Of a stretch of 64,000 nt of DNA, positions 30,051 through 41,000 are shown in pieces. The notes beneath the pieces were generated by a model. It did no database searches. It had not been told where the DNA came from and worked only from the letters and a program-made list of their open reading frames with translations. Origin of the DNA: Halicephalobus mephisto (taxonomy: Eukaryota > Nematoda > Chromadorea > Rhabditida > Panagrolaimidae); contig SWDT01000070.1 of the NCBI GenBank assembly GCA_009193035.1, positions 620,001 through 684,000 on the forward strand, read 5' to 3'. The number at the start of each line of letters is the position of its first letter. The first letter of the stretch is position 1. A program made the position numbers and the translations under genes.

Positions 30051-31365
30051 GATAAAGCCGAAAATCAAAGATGCTTTAAAAAATTTTAAAGAGCTTATTT
30101 TTGATGAATTATTGTTTACTTCAATAATCGATTAATTTCAATTTTTCAAAATTTAATTATAAAGTAAAAAATTATAATTTTTAAAAATTAATTTTTAATT
30201 TAAAATTATTTTTAAATCTTTTTTAAAATTTTTTGAAAAATTATCTTAAAATTATTTCGAAATTTTTTAAAAAATTATTTCGAAATTTTTTTAAACAATT
30301 ATTTCGAAATTTTTTAAAAAATTATTTTAAAATTATTTTTATTATTTTTCAATGTTTGTCCTGTCATTTTGGGAATCTTTATCACTAAAGTTGCAATTTA
30401 TTGAAAAAAATCTTTGACTATAAAATTCACGTGAAAATTTCTCCAAAATTTTATTTACAAAAATCACTTTTACATCCATCTGCAATTTTACCGTAATCAT
30501 AGTTTTGAATTATTTTGTCTATTTTGTTTTTAAAAAAATAAAACATTTATTAATTTAAAAAAAATAAAAAATTAATTTATAAAAAAAAATAAAAAATTAA
30601 TCGATTTTAAAAAAAATAAAAAATTAATTTTTTGAAAAATTAAAAATTTATCGATTTTAAAAAAAAATAAAAAATTAATTTTTTGAAAAAATAAAAATTT
30701 ATCGATTTTTAAAAAAAAATAAAAAATAAATTTTTTTGAAAAATTAAAAATTTATTAATTTTAAAAAAAAAAAATTAATTTTTTTGAAAAATTAAAAATT
30801 TATCAATTTTAAATTAATTCGAAAATTCTGATCAAAACACAACCATTACAGTACTCTAATTTGTGTTTTGAAACAAATTCAAAAATGACGTATAGGACAT
30901 TTATTTATTTATTTTTAATTTCGATATTCATCATCCGATGTTACGAAATCGTCATTGAAAAATTAATTATTTTATTTACGTAATTCTTCAATTTTCTATC
31001 TTGTTTACTTCAATTTTAAAATATTTTTTTCTTTTTTATCAAATTTTTATTTACAATGATTTATTTTTTAAAATAAATAATTTTAAAAAATTTAAAAAAA
31101 ATAATACAGTAAGATCCTAAAAATCTTCATTTTGTGAAAAACGAAATTTCTAAAATGATAAAATTCGTTTTTCGTGACATTTATGATTCTACGTAGATTC
31201 ATCAGATGGAGCCTCGTCTACTGTATTTCAACGACATCAAATACGATCTCCATCTTGTTTTTGTGAATTTTACAACATATGAGCTTCTTAACATCGGTGA
31301 TCAGGCCACTTTGATCCGGCTTCCACACCCAAGGATGCTTAATCACTCACTGGACAGAGGAACGG
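30051..31365. other. Intergenic, AT-rich; no gene
   Basis: Low-complexity A/T repeats dominate (for example 30540-30810, units of TTAATTTTTTGAAAAATTAA). A patch of mixed composition at about 31190-31365 contains an open frame (31206-31550, +) that then runs into a microsatellite; no evidence that it is a gene. Confidence 0.4.
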
Positions 31366-31552
31366 GAGATCCTTTATCCTTTATTTTTTATCCTTTATTT
31401 CTTATTTCTTATTTTTTATCTTTTATCCTTTATCTTTTATCATTTATTTTTTATCCTTTATCCTTTATCCTTTATCTTTTATCTTTTATCTTTTATCCTT
31501 TATCTTTTATTTTTTATCCTTTATCTTTTTATTTTTTATCTTTTATATAAGC
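31366..31552. repeat. TATCCTTTATCTTTTATC microsatellite
   Basis: Irregular runs of TTTATCC and TTTATCT, roughly 7-9 bp units, for about 185 bp. Confidence 0.85.
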
Positions 31553-31555
31553 TTT

Positions 31556-31813
31556 TTATTGGAAAATAAAATTATGAAACCTAAAATTGTTCAAGAAGTT
31601 TTGAGAACTCTGTTTGGCAGCTATACAAATATCACCAAGTTTTTTAGATTTAATCAAAGATTTTTGATCAATTACAAGTTTTTTAAATTCAACTACATAA
31701 GGAAGTAAATTACAGAAAACAACTAGAATACAGTATGAGTTTACAATCCTCATGTGGATTGGAAGAAGATTTCGCAAAATAAAAAGCTTCCTCAGAGGAG
31801 TCTTTTGGGACAT
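31556..31813 (-). pseudogene. Possible LINE reverse-transcriptase C-terminal fragment
   Basis: An 85-codon frame includes PLRKLFILRNLLPIHMRIVN and SYCILVVFCNLLPYVVEF. The pattern of a Leu/Arg-rich helix, a Tyr-containing hydrophobic strand and a following Lys/Gln-rich helix resembles the C-terminal thumb region of non-LTR reverse transcriptases. There is no catalytic domain upstream and an AATAAA follows at its end. Short, isolated and weakly supported. Confidence 0.25.
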
Positions 31814-32589
31814 TCGTGATCCAACAGCTTCGGTTCGTTAAAAATCGTCATTTATGTTTACATGAAGGTCATTAAACGTTTCAGAACCTTTGGCCAACTA
31901 TCTACATTTATTCGTACTTTATTCTCCGTCCCAAATGGCCGTAGAAAAAGTAACATTTCTTAATAGAGTACAGTAAGATTCTATAATAGTCACAAAAATA
32001 AAAGAATTTGTAACATGCGTCATTAAGGGAGGTCTCTTATGTCCTATTTGTAGTTTTATGTAGACTAATTAATTTAAAATTTTTTTATACTTACGTAAAA
32101 GTTATTTTACATCCTAGAATCCTCAACCAAAGGATGTCCAAGCGGCCAAAATCGGGACTTAGAGTTACATCTTCACAGGTCTTGAAGCAGAAGTTTTTAT
32201 TGCATTTTAACTTATTTTTAGATGAAGTAACAATTTTAAATAAAAATAAAAATGATATCATCAGGTATAGTTAAGTTGGATTTAAGTTTCTTAAGCCGCA
32301 TTTAGGCCTGGGATTAGGCTCAAGTTAAGCTAGATCGGGATGCGTGGTATGACTCATAAGTACTCTAAAATCTCCCTATCCGTTTGTCTCGACGAACTGT
32401 AAGAAGAGGAAAATTACAGTAATAAACCCAATACGGTAAGATTCTAAAATAGTCATATGAATTTTAGGAAAGTTTTCTAAAACAAGATTCTTATCGAAAA
32501 AAATTCTTATTTTTAACAACTATGGTTCTATGTAAATTGGGAAGGTCAAATTTCGTTTTCTGTACTGACAAAAAAGACACATTAAAACG
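31814..32589. other. Intergenic; no gene
   Basis: Mixed composition with repeated ACAGTAAGATTCTA motifs (31968 and 32440; also 33236 and 33450), a short dispersed sequence. No frame or RNA gene is supported. Confidence 0.4.
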
Positions 32590-33140
32590 ACTTTAATTTA
32601 TCAGATGCATTGCATTTGATATACCGATACATTGAGTATGATGTAATAATATTGTACTTAATGCATCAATACATTGAATATAATGTATCTGATTAGTCAA
32701 AGTTGTTCTAATGTATTAATGCATTGAATAGAATACATTTGATACCAACTTAATGTATTGTTGCATTGAATAGAATATATTCGATACACCAGAGCCGTTA
32801 CAATGTAACCGTTATGTACTATGTACCTATTTTTGTATGGTATCAATATATTAAAGCGGTTCTAATGTATCGAATCCATTTAATACCATATATTCGATAC
32901 AAACTTAATACATTACTACATTGAATACAATATATTTGATACATCAGAGCCGTTGTAATGTAACCGTTGTGTACTATGTACCTATTTTTGTATGGTATCA
33001 ATATATTAAAACGGTTCTAATGTATCGAATGCATTTAATACAATATATTCGATACAAACTTAATATATTGATGCATTGAATACAATATATTTGATACATT
33101 AGAGCTGTTTTAATGTATTCATTGTATACCAAGTGCCTAT
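32590..33140. repeat. Satellite array related to 12838-13500
   Basis: Repeats of TAATGTATCGAATGCATTTA, TTGAATACAATATATTTGAT and GTACTATGTACCTATTTTTG with a period of roughly 180 bp (for example 32793 and 32954). Shares the TGTATCGAATRCAT and AATRCATT cores with the 12.8-kb satellite. Confidence 0.7.
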
Positions 33141-33711
33141 TTTTGTATGTAATCAAAGATTGTTGATTAATGGATCTCTTTCTTTCCTCCTATATTCCAT
33201 CTGACTGTAAATAAAGTAAAACAAACCTAATACAGTAAGATCATTCAACTTTTACACGAGTCAAAAAAGTATCTAAAATACCAGAATCCTCGTCGAAGAA
33301 GATCCTCATTTGATTCTGCGTAAATTGAAAAAGTTAAATTTCGTTTTTTACAACTATATGAAGGTCGTCAAACTTCTAGAATCTTTAACCAAGATCGATT
33401 CTTTTTTTTCCTACTGTAAAAAGTGAAATATAATGAAATAAAATTAATACAGTAAGATTCAAATTCCCGCGCAAATTTGAAAATTTCCAAGAATAACAAA
33501 AATTTTCTCAGAGGAATTCTTTTTCGAAAAACTAAAAACTAAAAGATTGTAGTTAATTCTCCCTCTAGGCCAGTTTTTCTTTTTTAATTTGGCTTAGGTT
33601 GGCTCTTCAACGAACATTGAAAATAACTTAATCTCCGCCTCTAGATTTCAGCAAGAGCTGTCGGATATCCTTCCAAAGTACAATTTTGTATTTTTTTATT
33701 TTACTTAAAAA

Positions 33712-35207
33712 ATGGAGGATCCGAGCTTGTTTGTTTTACTGCCTTTGATTTACATTGTTCCTAGCGTCGTACTGTATATCTTAGAAATCGTCGTGATCAT
33801 CAGGAAAAAAGAACTTTTCGGAGGCGGATTCTACTTGATTTTCATCGTTTTTTCGATCAACAATATTGCTATGTCGACTTTTTACTTTCTAACTTACCGA
33901 GGACCCTTCGCTTGGGGTCTGATCCCCTTCTACCGTAGTCTCCCGGAGGCAGGCTTCTTCACGGACTTCTGTATGTTCGTCACTTACTCTGCCGGAGCCG
34001 CAGAGGTCCTTCTGGACACCTGCATCTGCTTCAACAGATTCACCATCGTCTGGTTGAAGTCGAAACACGCGAAATTCTGGAGCGTGTACGGCAAATTCAT
34101 CTTGATATTTTCCATCTTCATCGCTATGGGAATAAACTTCGAGATCTGGATAACGAAAGTAAGACTACAACCCCGGAAAGCCCCGGAAGTAGGGTACTCC
34201 TGGAGTCCCACCGACTTCTCAGCCGTCCCGTGGCTAAATGTAAAACTACTCACGGCTTCTTACGTCTTTTTTTTGACCACTTTGAGCTTCTTAATGAACT
34301 GCCGAGTCTGTTATTTCCTCTTACAACAAAAATTAAACAAAAATAACAGCTACCAAATAAAACATCAAGATATTCAACTTTTTGGATTCAATCTTTTTAT
34401 TTTCATGACTCACTTTATCCAGGTCATTCTTCAAGTAAGTTAATTTACTTTTTAAATTTTATAAAAAATCTAAAATTCAAAATAAAAATTTCTAAATTTT
34501 TTATATTTTTAAAATTCGATGGAAAATTTTTGTATTTTTCTGAAATTCTGTATAAATTTAAAAATTTTTGTAATTTTTGAAAGTTTTCGAAATTTAATAA
34601 AACTTTTTTATATTTTTAAAATTCGATGGAAAATTTTTGTAATTTTTGAAAGTTTTCAAAATTCAATGGAAAATTTTTAAATTTTTAAAATTTTGTATAT
34701 TTTTATGGAGATGTATTAAATACCCCAAAATCTGTCATAAATAGAACAAAAATCTAACATTCAAGGTATTTTGAATTTCTGAAAGTTTTTTAAATTAATC
34801 TCGAGAGAATTTTCAAAAAAAACTAAAAATTTCCTAAAAATATAAATTTTATAAAAACTAAAAATTTTTTTAAAAATATAAATTTTTTATTTAACTTTTA
34901 ATTAGTGACAAAAACTAAAGATTTAGTTGATTCTAATTTCCTTATTTATGACCTTAGGGGATAAAATGTGAAATTTCAGATAATATTTCTCTTCATGCCT
35001 TTCCAGCACGGGGTACTTTCGACTCCGGTGAAAATCCAATTTTTCATAATCGACGTCACGACCCTTTCTCCGGCTTGGTTTTTTTTCTGGATGAGTAGCA
35101 ACCTCAGGATCGAAATTCAGAAAATACTTTTTTTCTGGAAGAATATTCCGAAAAATCGTTCACAAATATTCATCATGATTACTGAAGTTTTTCATCGATC
35201 ACATTGA
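33712..35207 (+). CDS. Srg-like serpentine chemoreceptor, copy 1
   Basis: Two exons, 33712-34434 and 34980-35207, 316 residues, phase 0. The protein starts MEDPSLFVLLPLIYIVPSV and has seven hydrophobic segments. Features shared with the nematode Srg group (srg/srv) are a RKKELF loop after TM1, CFNRFTIVWLKSKHAKFW at the TM3/TM4 boundary, and a C-terminal TM7 with LSPAWFFFWMSSNLRIEI. Predicted to sit in the plasma membrane of chemosensory neurons (family knowledge). It is the left member of a tandem pair with 36157-37770; the two share exon lengths exactly (723 and 228 bases). The exact subfamily is not certain. Confidence 0.85.
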
Positions 35208-35309
35208 TTTCCTGAGGGAAATAATGATTTATATTTTATTTTTAATAAAAGTTGTTTTTTATAGTACAGTAGACAGTAACCATGATTGTAGTTCACGGGA
35301 TCTGTGTTT

Positions 35310-35890
35310 CTTTTTATCAAAGTTGGCAGTCAAAGTTAACAATCAAAATCAGCAGTTAAAGTTCGACATCAAAGTTGATCATCAAAGTTAACTATCAAAG
35401 TTAACTATCAAAGTTCGACATCAAAGTTTGACATTGAAGTTAACCATCGAAATTGATTATCAAAGTTAACCATCAAAGTTGACCATTGAAGTTGATCATC
35501 AAAAGTAAACATCAAAGTTGATCATCAAAGTTCGACATCAAAGTTAACCATCGAAATTGATCATCAAAATTAAACATCTAATTTCGACATCAAAATTAAT
35601 TATCGAAGTTGACCATCAAAATTAAACATCAAAATTAGCCATCGAAGTTGATCATCAAAAGTAAACATCAAAGTTGGCCATTAAAGTTGGTCATCAAAGT
35701 TCGACGTCAAAGTTCGACATCGAAGTTAACCATCGAAGTTGATCATCAAAGTTAACTATCAAAGTTAACCATCGAAGTTAGTCATCAAAATCAAACATCT
35801 AATTTCGACATCAAAGTTGATCATCAAAATTAAACATTAAATTTTGACATCGAATTTCGACATCAAAATTAAACATCGAAGTTGACATTC
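35310..35890. repeat. Minisatellite between the two receptors (CATCAAAGTTGA)
   Basis: About 30 degenerate units of 17-19 bp, typified by ATCATCAAAGTTCGACATCA and ACCATCGAAGTTGATCATC. Same family as the arrays at 10790 and 12640. Confidence 0.8.
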
Positions 35891-36156
35891 AGAATTCGAA
35901 ATTTCCATATATACATTTACAAAGACTTGGATGTTAAAATTAAGTTTGCAGTGTGCTCGCAACATTAAACAAAGCTGGTACATTCGATTGTTGTGCTAAA
36001 ATTTAATTTGACTTTGATTTTGACGTTGACCGTATTGTGGACCTTGGCAACGGCTTCAGACGGCATATTCTGTACTTGTAGAAAATGTCTCAGTCTCCAC
36101 CTCTAGTCATTAAAAAAGCCGTGGGGAATTTTTTTGAGTTTTATTTTACTTTAAAA

Positions 36157-37770
36157 ATGGAGGATCCAAGTTTGTTTGTTTTACTGCCTTTGATTTACAT
36201 TGTTCCTAGCGTCATACTGTATATCTTAGAAATCGCCGTGATTCTTAGGAAAAAACAACTTTTCGGAGGCGGATTCTACCAGATATTCCTCGTTTATTCG
36301 CTCAATAGCGTCAATATGTCGATTTTTTACTTTCTAACTTACCGAGGACCCTTCGCTTGGAGTCTGATCCCCTTCTACCGTAGTCTCCCGGAGGCAGGCT
36401 TCTTCACGGACCTTTGTATGTTCGTCACTTACTCTTCCGGAGCCGCAGGGTCTCTCCTGGACACCTGCCTCTGCTTCAACAGATTCACCGTCGTCTGGTT
36501 GAAGTCGAAACACGCGAAATTCTGGAGCGTGTACGGTAAATACCTCTTGCTATTCTCCATCTTCATCGCTATGGGAGTCAACTTCGAGATTTGGATAACG
36601 AAAGTAAGACTGCAACCCCGGAAAGCCCCGGAAGTAGGGTACTCCTGGAGTCCCACCGACTTCTCAGCCGTCCCGTGGCTAAATGTAAAACTACTCACGG
36701 CTCTTCACGTCTTCATCACGGCCGGTTTGAGCTTCTTGATGAACTGCCGAGTCTGCTATTTCCTCTTACAACAAAAATTAAACAAAAATAACAGCTACAG
36801 AATAAAAAACCACGACATCCAACTTTTTGGATTCACTATTTTCATCTTCACAATCCACTGTATCCAAGGCGTTCTTCAAGTAAGTTAATTTTCACTTGTG
36901 TAAAATTCTATGAAAACATAATTTTGAAAAAATTGATATTTTTAAAGACTGCAGAAATTTCTATAATTTTCCAGATTTCAGTGAAAAATTTAAAATTATT
37001 TCAGAATTTTTTAAAAATTGTAAAATTTTCAAAATTTAAAAAAATTATAAAATTTTGATTTTAAAAAACCCTGAAAATTTGTCTAGAGAAGATTTTCAGA
37101 AATTTTTATGATTATTATATAATCACAATCCTTCAATTTTTAATAATTTGTAAAGCAAAAAGAAAAAGTTTTAAATCGTCCAAATTAATCCCGAGAGAAT
37201 TTAAAAAAAAATAAATTTTCTAAAAGAAATAAATTTTCTAAAAGAAATAATTTACTAAAAAAAATAAATTTTCTAAAAAAATAAATTTAAAAAATAATAA
37301 TTATTCTAAAAACTAAAAATTTTTTTAAAAATATAATTTACTAAAAAAAATAAATTTTCTAAAAACTAAAAATTTTTTTTAAAATATAATTTTTCCAAAA
37401 ACTATAAATTTTTCTAAAAACTAAAAATTTTTTTAAAAATATAAATTTTTTATTTAACTTTTAATTAGTGAAAAAAACTAAAGATTTAGTTGATTCTAAT
37501 TTCCTTATTTATGGCCTTAGGGGATAAAATGTGAAATTTCAGATAATATTTCTCTTCATGCCTTTCCAGCACGGGGTACTTTCGACTCCGGTGAAAACTC
37601 AATTTTTCATAGTCGACATTTCGACTCTGGCCCCGGCCTGGTTCTTCTTCTGGATGAGCACCGAACTCAGAGTTGAAATTCCGAAAATTATTCATTCCTG
37701 GATTAATATTCTGAAAAATAGTCCGAAAATGTTCACTGCGATTAATAGCATTTTTAGTCGATCCTATTGA
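36157..37770 (+). CDS. Srg-like serpentine chemoreceptor, copy 2
   Basis: Two exons, 36157-36879 and 37543-37770, 316 residues. I chose the ATG at 36157 because it matches the start of copy 1 (MEDPSLFVLL); an in-frame ATG at 36085 would add 24 residues with no counterpart. Topology and motifs are as in copy 1 (NRFTVVWLKSKHAKFW; TM7 LAPAWFFFWMSTELRVEI). From about 36330 to 36710 the nucleotide sequence is almost identical to 33890-34250, including silent sites, while both flanks and most of the intron differ. The final 90 bases of the intron are also conserved. Confidence 0.85.
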
Positions 37771-37821
37771 TTCCCATGAAAACGAGTAATTAATATTTTG
37801 TTGGTGGTGAAATTTTTTTTC

Positions 37822-37893
37822 TAGTAGTTCAGTGGGCGGAATTCACGACCGTCGCCCACCCGACCTGAGTTCAATTCCCCTCTAAAGAACCGT
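37822..37893 (+). other. Degenerate tRNA-like sequence (tRNA-Gly-like)
   Basis: TAGTTCAGTGG resembles an A box and GAGTTCAATTCCCC a B box at the right distance; GTTC and GAAT can pair as a D stem around AGTGGGCG. It resembles the tRNA-Gly order GGTTCAGTGG...GAATTC. The anticodon stem and T stem have mismatches, so it is probably a pseudogene or a SINE head rather than a working tRNA. Confidence 0.35.
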
Positions 37894-38025
37894 TTCTAAT
37901 GTTTGACTCTCTCAGAAAGCTGGTTTTCAAAAGAAATTCGACTTTTTATCGTGTGCGTAGATCATCTCCCAGAGCGGGATAAACGTTACAAACAAGAAGG
38001 TTTTTATCAAAAATTATCCGTTTTT

Positions 38026-41000
38026 TCACACGGCAGTCGTTGGACCGAGATCCGCGGCCAAAGCGAGGGCTTGAGTAGTGTTCATCTGGATCTGCGCCAG
38101 AGGAGGTCTGTCATTTCTGAAAGGCCCGATGATTTCCGACAGTTGATTAATAAAATCCGTATAATTCCTTCTCAATTCTTTCTAAAAGCAAAAAATTTTT
38201 ATTAAAAAATAAAAAAAAAAAATTATTATTAAAAAATAAAAAAAAAATTATTATTAAAAAATTAAAAAAAAATTATTATTAAAAAATAAAAAAAAAATTA
38301 TAAAAAAAAACACAAATAAAAAATTATTAAAAAAAATTGCAAAAAAAAAAAGAAAAAAAATTATTAAAAAAAATAATTTTGAAAAAATTAAAAAAACAAA
38401 AATAATTCTGAGAAAATTTGAAATTGTAAAAAAATAAAAAATAATTTTGAAGAATTTTAAAAAATAAAAATAATTTTTAAAAAATCTGGAAAAAAATAAT
38501 TTTTAAAAATGTGAAAAAAAATAATTTTGAAAAAATCTAAAAAAAAATAAATTATTTTGAAAAAATATAAAAAAAATAATTTTTAAAAATGTGAAAAAAA
38601 ATTATTTAGAAAAATCTAAAAAAAATAAAAATTATTTCGAAAAATTTGAGAAAAAATTTTTTTAAATGTGAAAAAAAATTATTTTGAAAAATCTAAAAAG
38701 AAATAAATTATTTTGAAAAATTTAAGAAAAAATTTTTTTAAATGTGAAAAAAAATTATTTTGAAAAATCTAAAAAAAAATAAATTATTTTGAAAAAATCT
38801 AAAAAAAAATAAATTATTTTGAAAAAATCTAAAAAAAAATAAATTATTTTGAAAAATTAAAATCTTACCTGATAATCTGCCTGATCTGCTCCGATTAGTT
38901 GTTCGTTTTTCACAAGGGCATCTGAACATTTTTTTGCGAAATCCTTGAAGCAAAGTCGTAATTTGTTCTGGAGCCGATCTTTGGGTTTTCCTCTTTCGTC
39001 CAAAGTCATGTGAGAAAGAAAAACCTTCGCTATTTGGACAGGACCTAGGTTTACTGTAGTTCCTATGCATCCTTGAAGGACCATTTGGAGCATTTTCGCA
39101 TCTGCTGGACAGAATACTGTAGCTGCAGCGAGTTCTCTGGTTTTTTTTTGGATATCTTCGATCGCGACCTCGATTGGAGCCAGAGTTGTTTGATTTCGAT
39201 GAATTACTTTTAATCTTGTTTTTAAATAAGGAAAACTGTTTTGAACGGTCAAAATCGTTCTTCTTTTGAATTGATCCTTGAGTTCTCCATGAGCTCTGCC
39301 GTCTTTCGTAAACGGCGTGGCATAGACGAAATTCTTCAATTTGTAATTAAATTGAAGATGGGTTGTTCGTTTTCGTTTTTCCCAATTTTCCAGATAAGGT
39401 TCGACATAAGTTATTTGAAGATAAGCTTTTTCAGGATTTAACTTCCTAGGATCAACATCGTTGGAATCTTTGATGATTTCCAGAACTCCCTTGCCCAATC
39501 TCTCGACATAGAAGGCTTCAAGTCTGTGTGAAATTTCGCTAAGTTTCGTAATTGCGGGTTCTTTATAAACAAATTCATCTCCATTGAGATCCCCGAATTT
39601 GTATCCGTAAAATCCGACTCTGAAGTAAGTCCCAAAACACCGTTTGTCAGCCCCAGGCAACGGGGTCTCGAAAGGATCAGAAACGTCCAAAACTGCCTTC
39701 AGAGGCGGATCTACTTTCTTCAGTTGCTCAGCCAGATATTGATGGATTTGTGAAAGTTTTAAAAAATCCGCTCTTTTTTCGAATAAAGGAAAAATTAATT
39801 TGTATAAATTTGGTAATAATTCGTACATTTGAGCTTTTTCAAAAAAATTCACCGATTTTTGCATCAAGTGAACAAAACCGTCGATTGAAAAATGAGCAGA
39901 TTCACAAATTCCATCATCAGATGATATTACGTCATCAGATATCGATGATTCTTCAAGAATATTTTCACTAAGATCTTCAAATTCAGATGCACCTTTTGAA
40001 ATACTTAATTCATCGTGAGATTTCAGAGATAAATATTCAGCAACAAGAGCGGCACAATGGAGAATACATTGAGCTGCTTCGGCGAAATTTTCTTTTTCGG
40101 CATGCTTATTTGCAATGTTAATCAACCAAGTCAGTCTTAAATCAGGATTGCTTTGGTATCCTTTGGCGATTCTGAACATTAAATCAATCAACATTTCGAA
40201 ATCGTTCGAGACATTTTTCATTTTTACAGTATCCGTCAGAATCATGTGGAGGTTGAAAACGAGGTCCTTGACTTGGCTTCCGAAGGGGCTTTTGCTCAAT
40301 TCTGGAGATATGGACAAGTCGTTTTCGAGATAAGTCAACAAAGTCTTCAAGGATTTTCGAAGATTTGCTTCGTTCAAATGGAATCCGAAAACCGACGAAT
40401 TCGAAACCAAAGTGGACAAACTCATTGTAATTTGCATTTTTACTTTTCCGAAACTCGAAGAATTTTCGTAACTTTGTCTCATCAACAGATACAGACTTGC
40501 TGCAGCATTCGATCTTACTGTAGGAAGCTTAGAAGCCAAATATCGAAGAAGCTGAAGACACAATTCTGCACAAAGTTCTGTTTTTTCTTCGAAAATCAAA
40601 CAAGAATAATTCGAAACCACAGCTCTTTGAGTCGAAAAAACAGAATCCAGGGCTTGAAGTGACTGATGACAAGCCAGAATATGCATCAAAAGTCGCACAA
40701 GGATCGGTCGGACGAAATCCAGATGATCAGAAGCCGGCATATTCAGCACCTTCAGAATCGTCTCTACCGTATCCAAAACGATCAAACAAGTTTCTGTCGC
40801 CAGTTGTTTCTCCAGATTCTGCTCCACTTCTGAGAAACTCGATATCGTCACTGCTTCTGAAAAATCAAAAAAGTTAGAAAATTTTAAAAAATAATTTTTA
40901 TTTTTTTTTTAATTTTAAAAATAATTTTTATTTTTTTTTTAATTTTGAAAAATAATTTTTATTTTTTTTTGAATTTTAAAAATAATTTTTATTTTTTTAT

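Noticed and set aside
31206..31550. 114-codon plus frame ending in FIFYPLSF repeats
   Set aside because: Second half is a TTTATCC microsatellite; no other support.
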